Under the pieces are notes generated by a model. The model had not been told where the DNA came from. It was given only the letters and a program-made list of their open reading frames with translations, and did no database searches. 12,400 nt of DNA from Entamoeba invadens IP1 (taxonomy: Eukaryota > Evosea > Mastigamoebida > Endamoebidae), in the NCBI RefSeq assembly GCF_000330505.1, contig NW_004191702.1, positions 58,714 through 71,113 of the forward strand. The letters are read 5' to 3'. Both the position numbers and the translations under genes were made by a program. Shown here one piece after another: positions 1 through 9,076 of the stretch; position 1 is the stretch's first letter; each line of letters opens with the position of its first letter.

Positions 1-6
1 ATCACT

Positions 7-3000
7 TTAAGAGAAATGGATTTCAATGTGCGTCTTTTGTATTCCACACAAACAAGATTTTTCTTCTGTGTGATGGAAGTCTTCTATTTCGGAATTCAAG
101 TTGATTTCACTTGGACTCACACAAACCCCATTTGAAACAACTTTGAATTGGACGTTTGATCGCTTCATTGGAAAGATGGTCGTCATTTTCTCAACCTCAT
201 TTTGGTGAATCTTTGTAATGATATGATTGGTTGTTACTATCACAACTAATATACTCAAAATTACGAATAAAACTGATATGACAATCACAATTAAGAGCAC
301 CCACCATACCGCCTTTGTGTCACACGCAGTGCCTTCTTCATTTGGTGCTTTCCAAAACGAGCATTTTGTGCATTTGGAATCTTCAATTTTGTTACAATCA
401 AGTATCGAAGAAATTTCAGTGCAAATTGAATTTATCAAAACCCGACTTGAATCACATGTTAAACACATTTGCTTCGAAGAACACGTTTTGCAATTTGTGT
501 CACATACATCACATTCGTTTTGATTGATTTGGAAGTAACTGTCTTCACATTTTGAACACCCATTTTGAGTGACTTCAACTTGACAACCAACTATCAAATT
601 TTGTGGCTTACAATCATTATTAATCGTCATGTAATTTGTAGTGTTACAAGTAAGACACTTTTGAGTGTTGTAGCAACTCTCACATTTCACATCACATTTA
701 TCACAAGAAAGTCCGTTTCTGTAATAGCCATTTACACACTTTACACACCCTCCAGATGGCACAAATTGCATACAAATGTCTCTTAAATCTTCATTTGTAA
801 TGCAATTGTGTTCACTCAAAAATGTACCACTTCGACAACTCATACAGAACGTCGAATTGTAATAACACGTCTCACAATTTAAGTTACATTTTTCACATCT
901 TTGTGTTATTAAATTATAATAAAACCCAAATCCGCATCTAGCACAGCCACTTGTGTACGTTTTAATACACTTTTCATCATCATTTAAAACACATGTTTCA
1001 CCATTTAAAAGCATTTTATTTGGACATTCAACACATTTGGCGTTTAAAACACTTTGACAATTTAACAACTCAGTTGTACATTTTCCATTCAAGTCATTTG
1101 GATGTTCACAATTGGTCAACTCACATGTTTTGTTAATGTTCATTTCACTTAACGAGTCACATTTTGTCGACTTTTGGTATTCACAAATTAAAGTGTTTGG
1201 GTACACATCTCCACATTTGATGCATGTTGTTGTATTTGAAAGATATCCACTATTGCATGAAACAACACTCTTTTGATTGATCACTTCCGCATGTTCTATT
1301 TCAACACAAATTCCGTCTTTATTAAAAGTGTTTTTAGTTGTATTGCAGATCGCACAAGACCCATCTCTTCTCAACAAAATACAGTCATTGTTTATTTCAC
1401 ATATTCCATTCAGCAACACAAACCCATCTTTACATTTTATGCAACTTTTTGATACAACAAGTTGACAATTAGTATCGTTGACACATTTGCCATTGACTGG
1501 ATAATACCTATTTTTACATTCAATACAACTGTTTGCATTGAAAGAACATTTTTCGCAATTTAAGTCGACGCAATCAACACAACTTTTAGTTGTGACATCA
1601 TAAAAGTTGTCTTCACACGTGTTGACACATTTTGTACATTCAACTATCGATGCATTCAGATGACATATTTGGCACTGTTTGTTATTGATCTGCATCAAAG
1701 TATATGAAATCAACAGCACCCCTTTTGTGACATTTTCAATTTCTATTGGAATTAAATTGTTGTTTTTGATGTACAACACTAAGTTGTCTGTTTTTACAAC
1801 ACAAATCTTCTTCTGTTGTTCACCAACATAAATATTTTCGTTGTTGATATCTCCCACGTTGCCTTCTTCACTTTTATAATTTGAATGTATTCTGTTCATT
1901 TTCATTGAATTTGACTCTTTGATGTTTTCAATATCAACTCGCATTGCAGTTACTTCTTTCAATGGGGTGATATAACACGTATATTTGTCATCGTCATCAC
2001 ATGGGCAATAACTTTCCAAATACCTATACGTGTTATTAGACGTGTATACTAAATGGCAGTATATTCTTGTAGAGTGTCCATATCGTATCAATTTTTTGTC
2101 TTTCAGTGGTGTCAACGACTCGTGTGCTGTAAAAATAATTGGACTCTCGTTTTTTGAGAAAGCGATATCAAAATCGAATTCAGAAACGACTGTATTTGCG
2201 TTCGAAAAATATATAAAAATGGTTTGAATGAGTGGAATATCTCGTATTGTTCTGTTATGCACATTAAATGTCCCTCCATTTAACAAACAACTTTCAGCTT
2301 CTGCCCAAGCATTTCCGGTGATGTAAATATTGTAATTTTGAGCATCAATAGATGTCGTTAATTCAACTTCTTTTTCGTCCATATTTCCTTCCAAATAGAT
2401 TGAGGCGCCAGTAGTTATAACCATATTTTGTGTTTTAACAAGTGAGTTGGAATAGACACGAATTTGAGTGCTTCCTGTAAGAATTATAATATTTGTAGCA
2501 ATCAGTTTTGAGCTCCCATATAAATACACTTTGGCATTACCACTCACTGTAAAATTCACTGCATTTACAACTGAGGAATTCCAAACATTCAAAGTCGAAC
2601 TGCCATCAACTAAAAAGCGATTTGTAGCACCAATATAACTTGTGTTGTACAGTTTTATTGTTGCTTGAGATAACACACCAACATCTTTAACAACAACTAC
2701 AGACTCATCATACATCTCAAACACTGGATTAGCTGTGAGTGTCATAAACACATTTATATTAACACTACACCTTTCTCTCAAGAATATTTTGGTGTTGCTA
2801 TTCATTGTCAAATTGTTTATTTCAAATGTCGTATTTTTGTTTGCTGTAATTTGAACATCATCTGACAAGACAAGTCTGTCAACAATAAATCTCGCATTCC
2901 CAGTCGCTTGCAGTGAACTCACAGCACTGAAAACCGCATAATTCATAACAATAACACTAAAATCACTCACAACGAGACTTGAACTGTCCACAAATAGTAT

Positions 3001-3657
3001 TGTATTCATTGTTTCAAATGTCGCACTTCCTGTTATTTTGATACGAGAAGAAGAATACAAAGTCAATGATTGTAATGTTAAACCAGATTGGTCATTAAGT
3101 ATTAATTTGCTAGTGTCTTTTATTTCAACTGAATTGTTTATTTCAGCAATACCATTTCCATTAAGAGTAAATGATGAGTTGGTATACAATTTCAGTGGAC
3201 AATATGAATAATAATACGAATAATCATTGAGTATAATCATTGCGTTGGTTGTCAATGAAATTTCAGGTACTACCAAGTTGTTAGTAGACACATTCATAAC
3301 TACTCTTGAAAACCCAGAAGTCACAAAAATCGCATCTTCATACATTTGAAAAGAATTAAAAGATTTGAAAATTGCATTGTCATACATTTTAAACGTCGCT
3401 TTAGAACTCATTGAAGTACCAGAATTTGTTTTAAGTGTCGACTCGTTTTGTAAAATCAACACTGAACTTCCACCCAAAGTAATCAGTCCGCTGCTCATAA
3501 CACATTCGTCATTTTGAATTATTTTTATTTCGTTGTTTAACAATTTAATTTCTTCGGTTATTTGTTCAGAACCTTTTTGTCCGATTTTTAATGTCGCCGA
3601 ACATTGTAATAATAAACACATGAACACAAAAATTAATAAAAAGGGAATACAACGCAT
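7..3657 (-). CDS. Cysteine-rich type I membrane protein, Entamoeba TMK-like ectodomain without kinase
   Basis: This is a complete intronless frame of 1216 residues. Seen directly: a signal peptide at about 1-22 (hydrophobic run LLIFVFMCLLL, then small residues); a Cys-poor region at about 25-480 of short Ser/Thr/Asn-rich strand-like repeats, such as SSLVVSDFSVIVM, that suggest a beta-solenoid; an acidic DDDDK patch near 550; a Cys-rich region at about 660-1113 with roughly 22 CxxC pairs and furin/EGF-receptor-like spacing; one transmembrane helix at about 1116-1141 (starts AVWWVLLIVIV); and a 75-residue cytoplasmic tail. N-glycosylation sequons are frequent in the ectodomain. Known for the family: Entamoeba TMKs and kinase-less relatives combine a CxxC-rich ectodomain with one membrane helix. 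From memory, the tail (VCVSPSEINLNSEIED, then CLCG) resembles the TMK juxtamembrane segment. The frame stops there, so no kinase is encoded. Inferred role: surface receptor, adhesin or decoy at the plasma membrane. The start is the first ATG, directly before the signal peptide. Confidence 0.9.
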   Translation of the reverse strand: MRCIPFLLIFVFMCLLLQCSATLKIGQKGSEQITEEIKLLNNEIKIIQNDECVMSSGLITLGGSSVLILQNESTLKTNSGTSMSSKATFKMYDNAIFKSFNSFQMYEDAIFVTSGFSRVVMNVSTNNLVVPEISLTTNAMIILNDYSYYYSYCPLKLYTNSSFTLNGNGIAEINNSVEIKDTSKLILNDQSGLTLQSLTLYSSSRIKITGSATFETMNTILFVDSSSLVVSDFSVIVMNYAVFSAVSSLQATGNARFIVDRLVLSDDVQITANKNTTFEINNLTMNSNTKIFLRERCSVNINVFMTLTANPVFEMYDESVVVVKDVGVLSQATIKLYNTSYIGATNRFLVDGSSTLNVWNSSVVNAVNFTVSGNAKVYLYGSSKLIATNIIILTGSTQIRVYSNSLVKTQNMVITTGASIYLEGNMDEKEVELTTSIDAQNYNIYITGNAWAEAESCLLNGGTFNVHNRTIRDIPLIQTIFIYFSNANTVVSEFDFDIAFSKNESPIIFTAHESLTPLKDKKLIRYGHSTRIYCHLVYTSNNTYRYLESYCPCDDDDKYTCYITPLKEVTAMRVDIENIKESNSMKMNRIHSNYKSEEGNVGDINNENIYVGEQQKKICVVKTDNLVLYIKNNNLIPIEIENVTKGVLLISYTLMQINNKQCQICHLNASIVECTKCVNTCEDNFYDVTTKSCVDCVDLNCEKCSFNANSCIECKNRYYPVNGKCVNDTNCQLVVSKSCIKCKDGFVLLNGICEINNDCILLRRDGSCAICNTTKNTFNKDGICVEIEHAEVINQKSVVSCNSGYLSNTTTCIKCGDVYPNTLICEYQKSTKCDSLSEMNINKTCELTNCEHPNDLNGKCTTELLNCQSVLNAKCVECPNKMLLNGETCVLNDDEKCIKTYTSGCARCGFGFYYNLITQRCEKCNLNCETCYYNSTFCMSCRSGTFLSEHNCITNEDLRDICMQFVPSGGCVKCVNGYYRNGLSCDKCDVKCESCYNTQKCLTCNTTNYMTINNDCKPQNLIVGCQVEVTQNGCSKCEDSYFQINQNECDVCDTNCKTCSSKQMCLTCDSSRVLINSICTEISSILDCNKIEDSKCTKCSFWKAPNEEGTACDTKAVWWVLLIVIVISVLFVILSILVVIVTTNHIITKIHQNEVEKMTTIFPMKRSNVQFKVVSNGVCVSPSEINLNSEIEDFHHTEEKSCLCGIQKTHIEIHFS

Positions 3658-4202
3658 TGGGTTCCAATTTGAAGTTGTTTAAATTCATAGTTTTTTTATG
3701 TGATAAAATCACATTTATAAAAATAGCATCCAAAACCTGTAAAACTACTTTTATTATACCAAATAAAATATTTTATAAATAAACTATAATTGTTATTTTT
3801 ATTACCAAAATTTAAAAATATCAACCCAAATAATTTTTTTATTTTACAACAAACATAAATATAAAAAAGTGTTATATATTAGTATTTAAATAAATATACA
3901 AATTTTGTTGATTAATAATAAATCGAAAAATGACACAAAAATTCACAATTAAATCAATTTTTTGTTGTGTTGATATTTATAATAAATTTGTTATTTATTA
4001 ATGTTGTGATATTGATACTAAAATTTAAAAAATGTTTTGTTAACTTGTTAATTAATACATGATATTTTAATTTAAATAAAACCTTTTTATTGTATTCCAT
4101 AAAGAGATACACTATTTTTATTTAACATTTAAAAAAATTAGCAATTGTAATAAAGTCATTCTTAAAACCGTGCAACTTTGACATGTCAGTGCAGTTTTGT
4201 TG
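3658..4202. other. AT-rich intergenic spacer with a small palindromic patch
   Basis: I find no supportable gene. The sequence is dominated by A/T runs. The only GC-richer patch is 4168-4193. It contains the perfect palindrome TGACATGTCA (4179-4188) and the 11-mer CGTGCAACTTT (4169-4179), whose reverse complement AAAGTTGCACG lies at 4317-4327 inside the neighbouring repeat. The pair bounds about 160 bp and could be the ends of a tiny nested element, but no flanking duplication is visible. Confidence 0.5.
3677..3714 (-). promoter_or_regulatory. Candidate core promoter of the cysteine-rich membrane protein gene
   Basis: In the gene's sense direction, GAATTTAAAC (3677-3686) resembles the Entamoeba TATA-like element GTATTTAAA(G/C) and lies about 20 bases before the ATG. 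That is slightly closer than usual for this genus, where 5' leaders are short. Just upstream is a perfect 7-bp inverted repeat, ATGTGAT-aaa-ATCACAT (3698-3714), which could be a protein-binding palindrome. I see no clear copy of the Entamoeba GAAC element or initiator. The call rests on position and weak motif similarity only. Confidence 0.3.
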
Positions 4203-4695
4203 GTAGTATAATTATAATAAAACAATTATATGTATTTATTAAACAAAACAAAAAAACACAAACAAATTTTATTAAAACTATTACTCTAATTAAAATACCA
4301 TAAATAAACTATAACTAAAGTTGCACGATCTTCTCAATTAGTATTTTGGGTAACACCATTCAACAGTCTCGTGTTTATCAAAATTTGCAGTGAAGGAGTT
4401 TTTGAATCACACAAGTTGGCTTTATTCATCATTATTGTTTTATGAACGAGATGTTTAACATCTGCACCATCCAAAATCAATATACAAAACTGCTTTATTT
4501 GTTTTATGACAATTAGAATTCTGAATTTTAATGTTTTTTATTAAAACAAGCAGTTAAACTCATCATTTAAATATCGAGTTACATTTTATGTTGATTTATA
4601 ACATAATTCAACTTTTTGTTTTAGTTATTGTATTGTTCAAAAAAGTTTCTTTTTTGTGAGTATAAAACAAAAAAAATAAAGTTGAACACTTATTC
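4203..4695 (+). repeat. Left copy of a 493-bp near-identical inverted repeat
   Basis: The segment starts GTAGTATAATTATAAT and ends GTTGAACACTTATTC. Its reverse complement is at 9077-9569. By eye both copies have the same length, and I find only two substitutions: the A-C-C versus A-T-C site near 4299 and the C/T at 4689. Outside the boundaries similarity ends at once. The interior is richer in GC than the surrounding spacer from 4319 to 4520 and contains a 7-bp palindrome, AGATGTT-T-AACATCT, near 4449-4463. On the minus strand a 67-codon open frame (4334-4537) mirrors the one in the right copy. No target duplication or short terminal repeats of its own are visible, so its class is unknown. 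Confidence 0.9.
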
Positions 4696-5929
4696 AAATG
4701 ACTTTACTTGTGTTTGTTCAAACACTTAACATTTTATTTTTGGTTATTTAACTTCAGTTATTAGTTTTTTTATAATTATTAGTAAAAATAATTATATATT
4801 TATTATTAATTTGTAGTTTAAATGTTTTACAAATTCGTTATAGTATATTATAGTAATTTATTATAGTAATTTATAGAATTTGTTGTCTGCTTAAAATAGA
4901 ACAATGATCAAATATAGATTTATTAATTAAAAATAACTATAACAACAAAATCCAATTTTACTTAAATAAATTGGTTAAGTTTAAAAGTCAAAAGATATTT
5001 AAAAAAACAATTTATAATAATTAATTACATTTATATGTTTTAATTAAAAAGAATACATTCTTTTAAATTTTCAATTATGATTTATGTTTAAAAAAAATAC
5101 AAATTCTAAACATTCGAAGCAATTTTTTTATTTTATAAATAACAACAACAAAGTGATTTTTAAATAACTCGACTTGCGTAAATTCGATACATCAAAAAAC
5201 CTGATACATGTATAAATGATGTAGCAAATTTGACAATAAATGAATGGAAATTTTTTAAAAATAAAAAGAGCCAATTCACTTAATATAAATTGTTTGTCAA
5301 AATGGTTTATTTATAATAAATTATGTTTTTAGCATTATTATTATTGTCTTCGACTTTATAATTATATTTTGATGTGAATTTTATTATTTTATTTGTTATT
5401 TGTATAGTTTATGTAAAAATAACAACCAAAATTTGGAACAACAAGAAAATACTTTATAAATAATAAAATAGATAAATTAAAAATAGTTTTTTTAAGAATT
5501 ACTATAAAAATATAATTAAAAACAACAACAAACTGGTTTTGTCAATAGTAAAGAGTATGTATATTTAAAGCCAAAGGTACATGCATGCGTAATGTTTTAA
5601 TCAAAAAAACATAAAAACTTCCATTAAAAAATATAAAAAGATACATCAGAAAGTTTTATTTTCATTTTATAAATAAAACAAAAAAAAAACATTGAAAATA
5701 TCTGTTTAAATATATAAATTAAAACCAAAGCAATTAATCTCATTTGAAAACACAATAAACTTCCAAATTATAAATAAGAGTGCTTGTATTTTTAACTATA
5801 ACAATAGTTTATTTTATCAATAATTGATAATATAAACGAAGCCGAAAAAATCGAAAACACAAAACAATATTTAAAGCAAATATTTATAATTCTGTACACA
5901 TCAAAACAATGATTGTTTGTTCTCTAACA
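4696..5929. other. Very AT-rich spacer between the inverted repeats, left part
   Basis: No gene, RNA gene or well-defined repeat can be supported here. The stretch is made of A/T runs with recurring strings such as TTTTATAAATAA (for example near 5124, 5450 and 5662) and CAACAACAAA (near 5140 and 5521). These are too short and irregular to call a tandem array. A slightly GC-richer patch at 5165-5235 has no open frame or hairpin I would defend. Confidence 0.5.
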
Positions 5930-5959
5930 TCACAAGTGTTGAAATGATCATGTAGTATA

Positions 5960-6262
5960 TTTGAATACTCGATGCTGGCTCGAGTAAAAGTCAGCACACT
6001 CATGTGGCGTTATTCCTTGTCGAGCACCCTTACGGTCGAGCCTGCCTCGCCTTTTATTTACCGACTAAACAGAAAAAAATATACCCTCTTGAAATATGTT
6101 ATGGTATTGAATAGAAACATAACTCCCATTCAGATATTTATTATGTTGTAAACAAAACAGAGGAAGTTCCAACGACAAAGTTGGAAATAAGATATTGTTA
6201 GCTCCGAAATTAACTGGCAGAGCACAAATACATTAATGTGTTACACCAACGTGTGAACAAAG
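5960..6262. ncRNA. Candidate structured RNA or GC-rich regulatory island
   Basis: This is a conspicuous GC-richer island in AT-rich spacer, and such islands in AT-rich protist genomes often mark RNA genes. Two alternative 7-bp hairpins share bases: TACTCGA-TGCTGGC-TCGAGTA (5966-5986) and TGCTGGC-loop-GTCAGCA (5973-5996, one G-U pair). A longer-range helix, GGCTCGA (5977-5983) with TCGAGCC (6036-6042), would compete with both, and a second TCGAGC at 6020-6025 offers another partner. Further on are a perfect 7-bp stem TTCCAAC-GACAAA-GTTGGAA (6167-6186) and an 8-bp stem with one bulge, TGTTACAC-CAAC-GTGTGAACA (6239-6259). I cannot assign a strand or a known RNA family. Nothing rules out chance or a DNA-level role. 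Confidence 0.3.
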
Positions 6263-7180
6263 AGTGGGGAAGCGAACTAACTTATCTTCAAAAAAAACAA
6301 AAAAACGAAAAAAAACGAAAAAGTAAGGGAAGAAAAACAAAAGAATCACAAGGATATAATCGATTCCATATGAGTGTTATTTTATTATACATATTAATAA
6401 TTATTATAATAATACTTTTAATAAAAAACTAATAAATAAATCGTTAATATATTTAATTATTAATTATTAATTATTTTTTTTATTTCATACAATATTAAAT
6501 GTATTTAAAATATAATTATTGATAATTATTAAATAAATATAATTATAAAAATTTAATAAAACCATTTTATTATATTTGGGTAATGTATCAAAAATAACAA
6601 TTGTTAAACCTAATTTAACTTAGACAACAGAGTTTAAATACAATACATATGTTAATATTGTTTTTTTAGAATCAACAAATAAAAATGTTATTGTGTATGC
6701 AGTTATCAATATATTAATAAAATCATTTATGGATTGATAATATTACTATATTATAGTTAATAATTGACGATTGTTTATAATTAATTGATTGAATTATCAA
6801 TTAATGTTTATTATTTTAAAGGTCATCGTTAATTAATTCTAAAAGTATTATTGTTAAAACCAACACACTTTACAATAATTATAGTGTTAATCTCATAACT
6901 TTTATTTATAAAACATTTTCGCTCAATTTTCAAATATTAATAATTGTAATATTTCAAAAAAGTTAAAAAGCCATTATTTATAAGTTTATTTTTATTGTTT
7001 ATAACAGTTATTATACCAATTTTATATACAGTTATATTTTTTAAAAAAACAGTAAATTTGAAAAGCAAGTTTTCTCAAAAACGAGATTGTTAAAACTAAA
7101 ACAAAAATAAAGTTATTGATAAAGTGATTTTTATAGTTTGATTAACAGAAAATGTCCATTTTTGATAAAATGATTTTTTT
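6263..7180. other. AT-rich spacer, with a short TAATTAT tandem run
   Basis: No gene is supported. An A/G-rich stretch at 6288-6350 (runs such as AAAAAACGAAAAAAAACG) reads as a lysine-rich peptide in one frame, but that frame has no proper ATG. Three head-to-tail copies of the 7-mer TAATTAT lie at 6454-6474. The rest is low-complexity A/T sequence. Confidence 0.5.
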
Positions 7181-7251
7181 CTTGCTTTCTGAGAGCAGGG
7201 TTAACCAATGTCTGGTTGTTATCCAACAACATGGCAATACCAAATACATGT
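7181..7251. other. Cluster of short hairpins of unknown function
   Basis: A GC-richer patch of about 70 bases holds overlapping inverted repeats: AACCA-ATGTC-TGGTT (7203-7217), GTTGTT-ATCC-AACAAC (7215-7230), and ACATG (7229-7233) paired with CATGT (7247-7251). The first two overlap, so only one can form at a time. A weaker stem, GCTTTC/GAGAGC, lies at about 7184-7196. I see no C/D or H/ACA box arrangement that would make it a snoRNA. Confidence 0.3.
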
Positions 7252-8035
7252 CAATATATATTTTAGTTTTATTTGTTGTCAACAAAAATTAGTTTTAAAA
7301 AATAAAAATGTTTTTTTAAATCGATAAAACTAAAGTTAAATATCGTAACAATATTATTGTATTAGTTTAAGTGTCAATACCTTATAATACAGAAATTCAT
7401 TTTAATTTGAGTTCAAAAATCGTTAATGATGCAATATAATTATTGTTTGATAATTTGCGACAATTCAGATTTAAAATGTATGAATTATAGCATGGAATAA
7501 ATTAATTCACTTTTTAAATAAAGTAATTTTTTTCCATCAGTGTATTTTTCTTAAGAACAACATTTTATTAATAATAGAAATTTATCAATCAAAATAAAAT
7601 ATAATAAAAGTTTCAATTCATAAACAAGTATCAAAAACTACTTTTTATAAGTTATAAAGAAGTTTTTTAATTGTACGAATTATTGTTCAATAAAATTATC
7701 GTTTTATTTTTTCAATTTTTCATTTAATATAAATTATAATATTTTGTCATATATTTTCTGCTTTTTAAATAATAATGTTATTTACAATTTTTGTGTTTTA
7801 AGTTATTTTTTTAATGACATTATCGTTTGGCCGACCAAGGCTTTATTAACTTGGTTATTGTATTGATTTGAAGTGGTGATATTCTGTCTTAAATTTATTA
7901 TTTTATTAGAAATTAAAACTAAGCTAAACAAAAAAAACGTTTAAAAAAAGTAGAAGTCTTCGGATGTTTTTTTGATTCTTTGTTTTGAATTATCAAAATA
8001 AGTTAGCGTATTTTGTGTTATAGCAAACAATGTTC
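7252..8035. other. AT-rich spacer
   Basis: No gene is supported. The only local feature is a small palindrome, TTGG-CCGA-CCAA (7827-7838), within a short GC-richer stretch at 7824-7870. Confidence 0.5.
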
Positions 8036-8224
8036 TCACTTCTCTTTGGGTTCTAAAAAACATAATATTTGACATATCAATTGTTTTCTTGAAAACTCTT
8101 TCAAAAAGTTTGCAATATTTAATATATGTTTTTTAAGTTGTTCTCTACGTTCTTGTGTAAGTCTCATTCTTTCCAATATTCTAAGTATATCTGCTCGTTG
8201 TTTAAAGTATTTGTATGCCGTCAT
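8036..8224 (-). CDS. Small basic helical frame, probable downstream half of the same broken gene
   Basis: A 62-residue frame begins MTAYKYFKQRADILR and is almost entirely predicted helix, rich in Lys, Arg and Glu (ILERMRLTQERREQLKKH). It starts inside the stop codon of the upstream frame (ATGA overlap), in the -1 frame relative to it. Such overlaps imply coupled translation in bacteria, but in a eukaryote they point to a frameshift mutation, a sequencing error in the A run, or programmed -1 frameshifting. I looked for an intron that would join the frames and found no donor/acceptor pair in phase. Its helical, charged character matches the upstream half. Alone, a frame this short is weak evidence of a gene. 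Confidence 0.35.
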   Translation of the reverse strand: MTAYKYFKQRADILRILERMRLTQERREQLKKHILNIANFLKEFSRKQLICQILCFLEPKEK

Positions 8225-8526
8225 TTTTGGCGTCTGGATGTTAAAGGACTTCTATTTGTAGAGCCAAAAAATCTCAATTTGTTCATAGAAAATTTAGTAT
8301 GAGGTTTTAAAATTGTCATGGCTTCTTTCAATTGTCTGAAAATAGTATATATCAAAATAATAGTTTTGTAATTTTTCCTTGAGTAACCAAAAATTGATCT
8401 TCTTCTACTTCCAATAAAAGATGATAGGTCGTTCATTTTGTTGAGAAATTGTGTAACCAATTGATTCGCCTCGTTCATAAGTTGGTTAAGACATTTATTT
8501 AATTCTGCTAAGTTTAATATTCCCAT
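8221..8526 (-). CDS. Small helical protein of unknown function, upstream half of a broken or frameshifted gene
   Basis: This is a 101-residue frame beginning MGILNLAELNKCLNQ. I do not recognise the family. The first 40 residues have leucines spaced like an amphipathic helix or coiled coil (LNQLMNEANQLVTQFLNKM). A basic SRRRS segment and a second hydrophobic helix (TIILIYTIFRQLKEAM) follow, and the end is basic. The stop TGA overlaps the ATG of the next frame (8222-8224). An extra A in the five-A run 8224-8228 would join both into one protein of about 163 residues. An in-frame stop lies just upstream of this ATG, but an earlier ATG at 8563-8565 opens MTDAEKPFI in the same frame, which hints at an older, longer N-terminus. 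The region is GC-richer than its surroundings, as coding DNA here would be. A gene, possibly decayed, is more likely than chance but not certain. Confidence 0.45.
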   Translation of the reverse strand: MGILNLAELNKCLNQLMNEANQLVTQFLNKMNDLSSFIGSRRRSIFGYSRKNYKTIILIYTIFRQLKEAMTILKPHTKFSMNKLRFFGSTNRSPLTSRRQK

Positions 8527-9076
8527 TCCATATCATCAAATAAATGGTTTTTCAGCGTCTGTCATTTTTTATACTTTCGTTTGATTTTATTAGTTCCACA
8601 TACAAAAAGAAAACAAATAAATAGTATTGTAATAATTCGATAAATATTGAACAATGATATGTTTTTATAGTTATTGTCATGTATCAAATATCAAAAAATG
8701 TTTATGATTCTGTCCAAAAAACATTAAAAATAAAAAATTAAAATATGTCAAGTTAAATAGTCGATGATATTATATTAATTATAAACTGAATATCATTTGA
8801 ATGTGGTTATTTAAAATTACATTACAAGTTGTATTATATTTTTAATTCAATAGAATGATTTCCATTTTATATCAACAAAGTTACAAACAAACACTATAAT
8901 TTTTATTTTTTGAAACCAAATTAAAATGTCAAATAAAATTTGACATTCGTAATATAAATGTTCATTTATTTTTTTGAAAAAAATACAACATGAAAATATA
9001 ATTTAAATTGTTACGACTTAAAATTAATTGTGATTTTTATAATGTTAAGTTTATAATTTCAATTAAAAAACATTCC
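8527..9076. other. AT-rich spacer between the small frames and the right repeat
   Basis: No gene is seen apart from the possible decayed N-terminus at 8527-8565. There in-frame stops separate MTDAEKPFI from the 101-residue frame, and a shifted frame reads HLFDDMEWEY. From 8566 onward there is only low-complexity A/T sequence. Confidence 0.45.

Noticed and set aside
227..2227. Several plus-strand frames of 62-98 codons within 227-2227
   Set aside because: They are antisense to the strong cysteine-rich gene; its codon pattern keeps these frames open.
4169..4327. 11-bp inverted pair CGTGCAACTTT/AAAGTTGCACG as a miniature transposon
   Set aside because: No flanking duplication is visible, and the right repeat arm lacks the outer partner, so the pair may be coincidental.
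6030..6065. CGCCTTTTAT at 6048-6057 looks like the conserved loop of U5 snRNA
   Set aside because: The flanking bases do not form the required closing stem, and there is no Sm-like site with a terminal hairpin following.
6158..6172. GAGGAAGTTCC resembles the CR-I motif of RNase P RNA
   Set aside because: Two core positions differ, and the matching CR-V strand in the right order is missing; the bases are better explained by the local hairpin.
6238..6432. 64-residue plus-strand frame, lysine-rich then hydrophobic
   Set aside because: It opens with GTG rather than ATG, and its lysine and isoleucine runs are simply translated A-rich and AT-rich low-complexity DNA.
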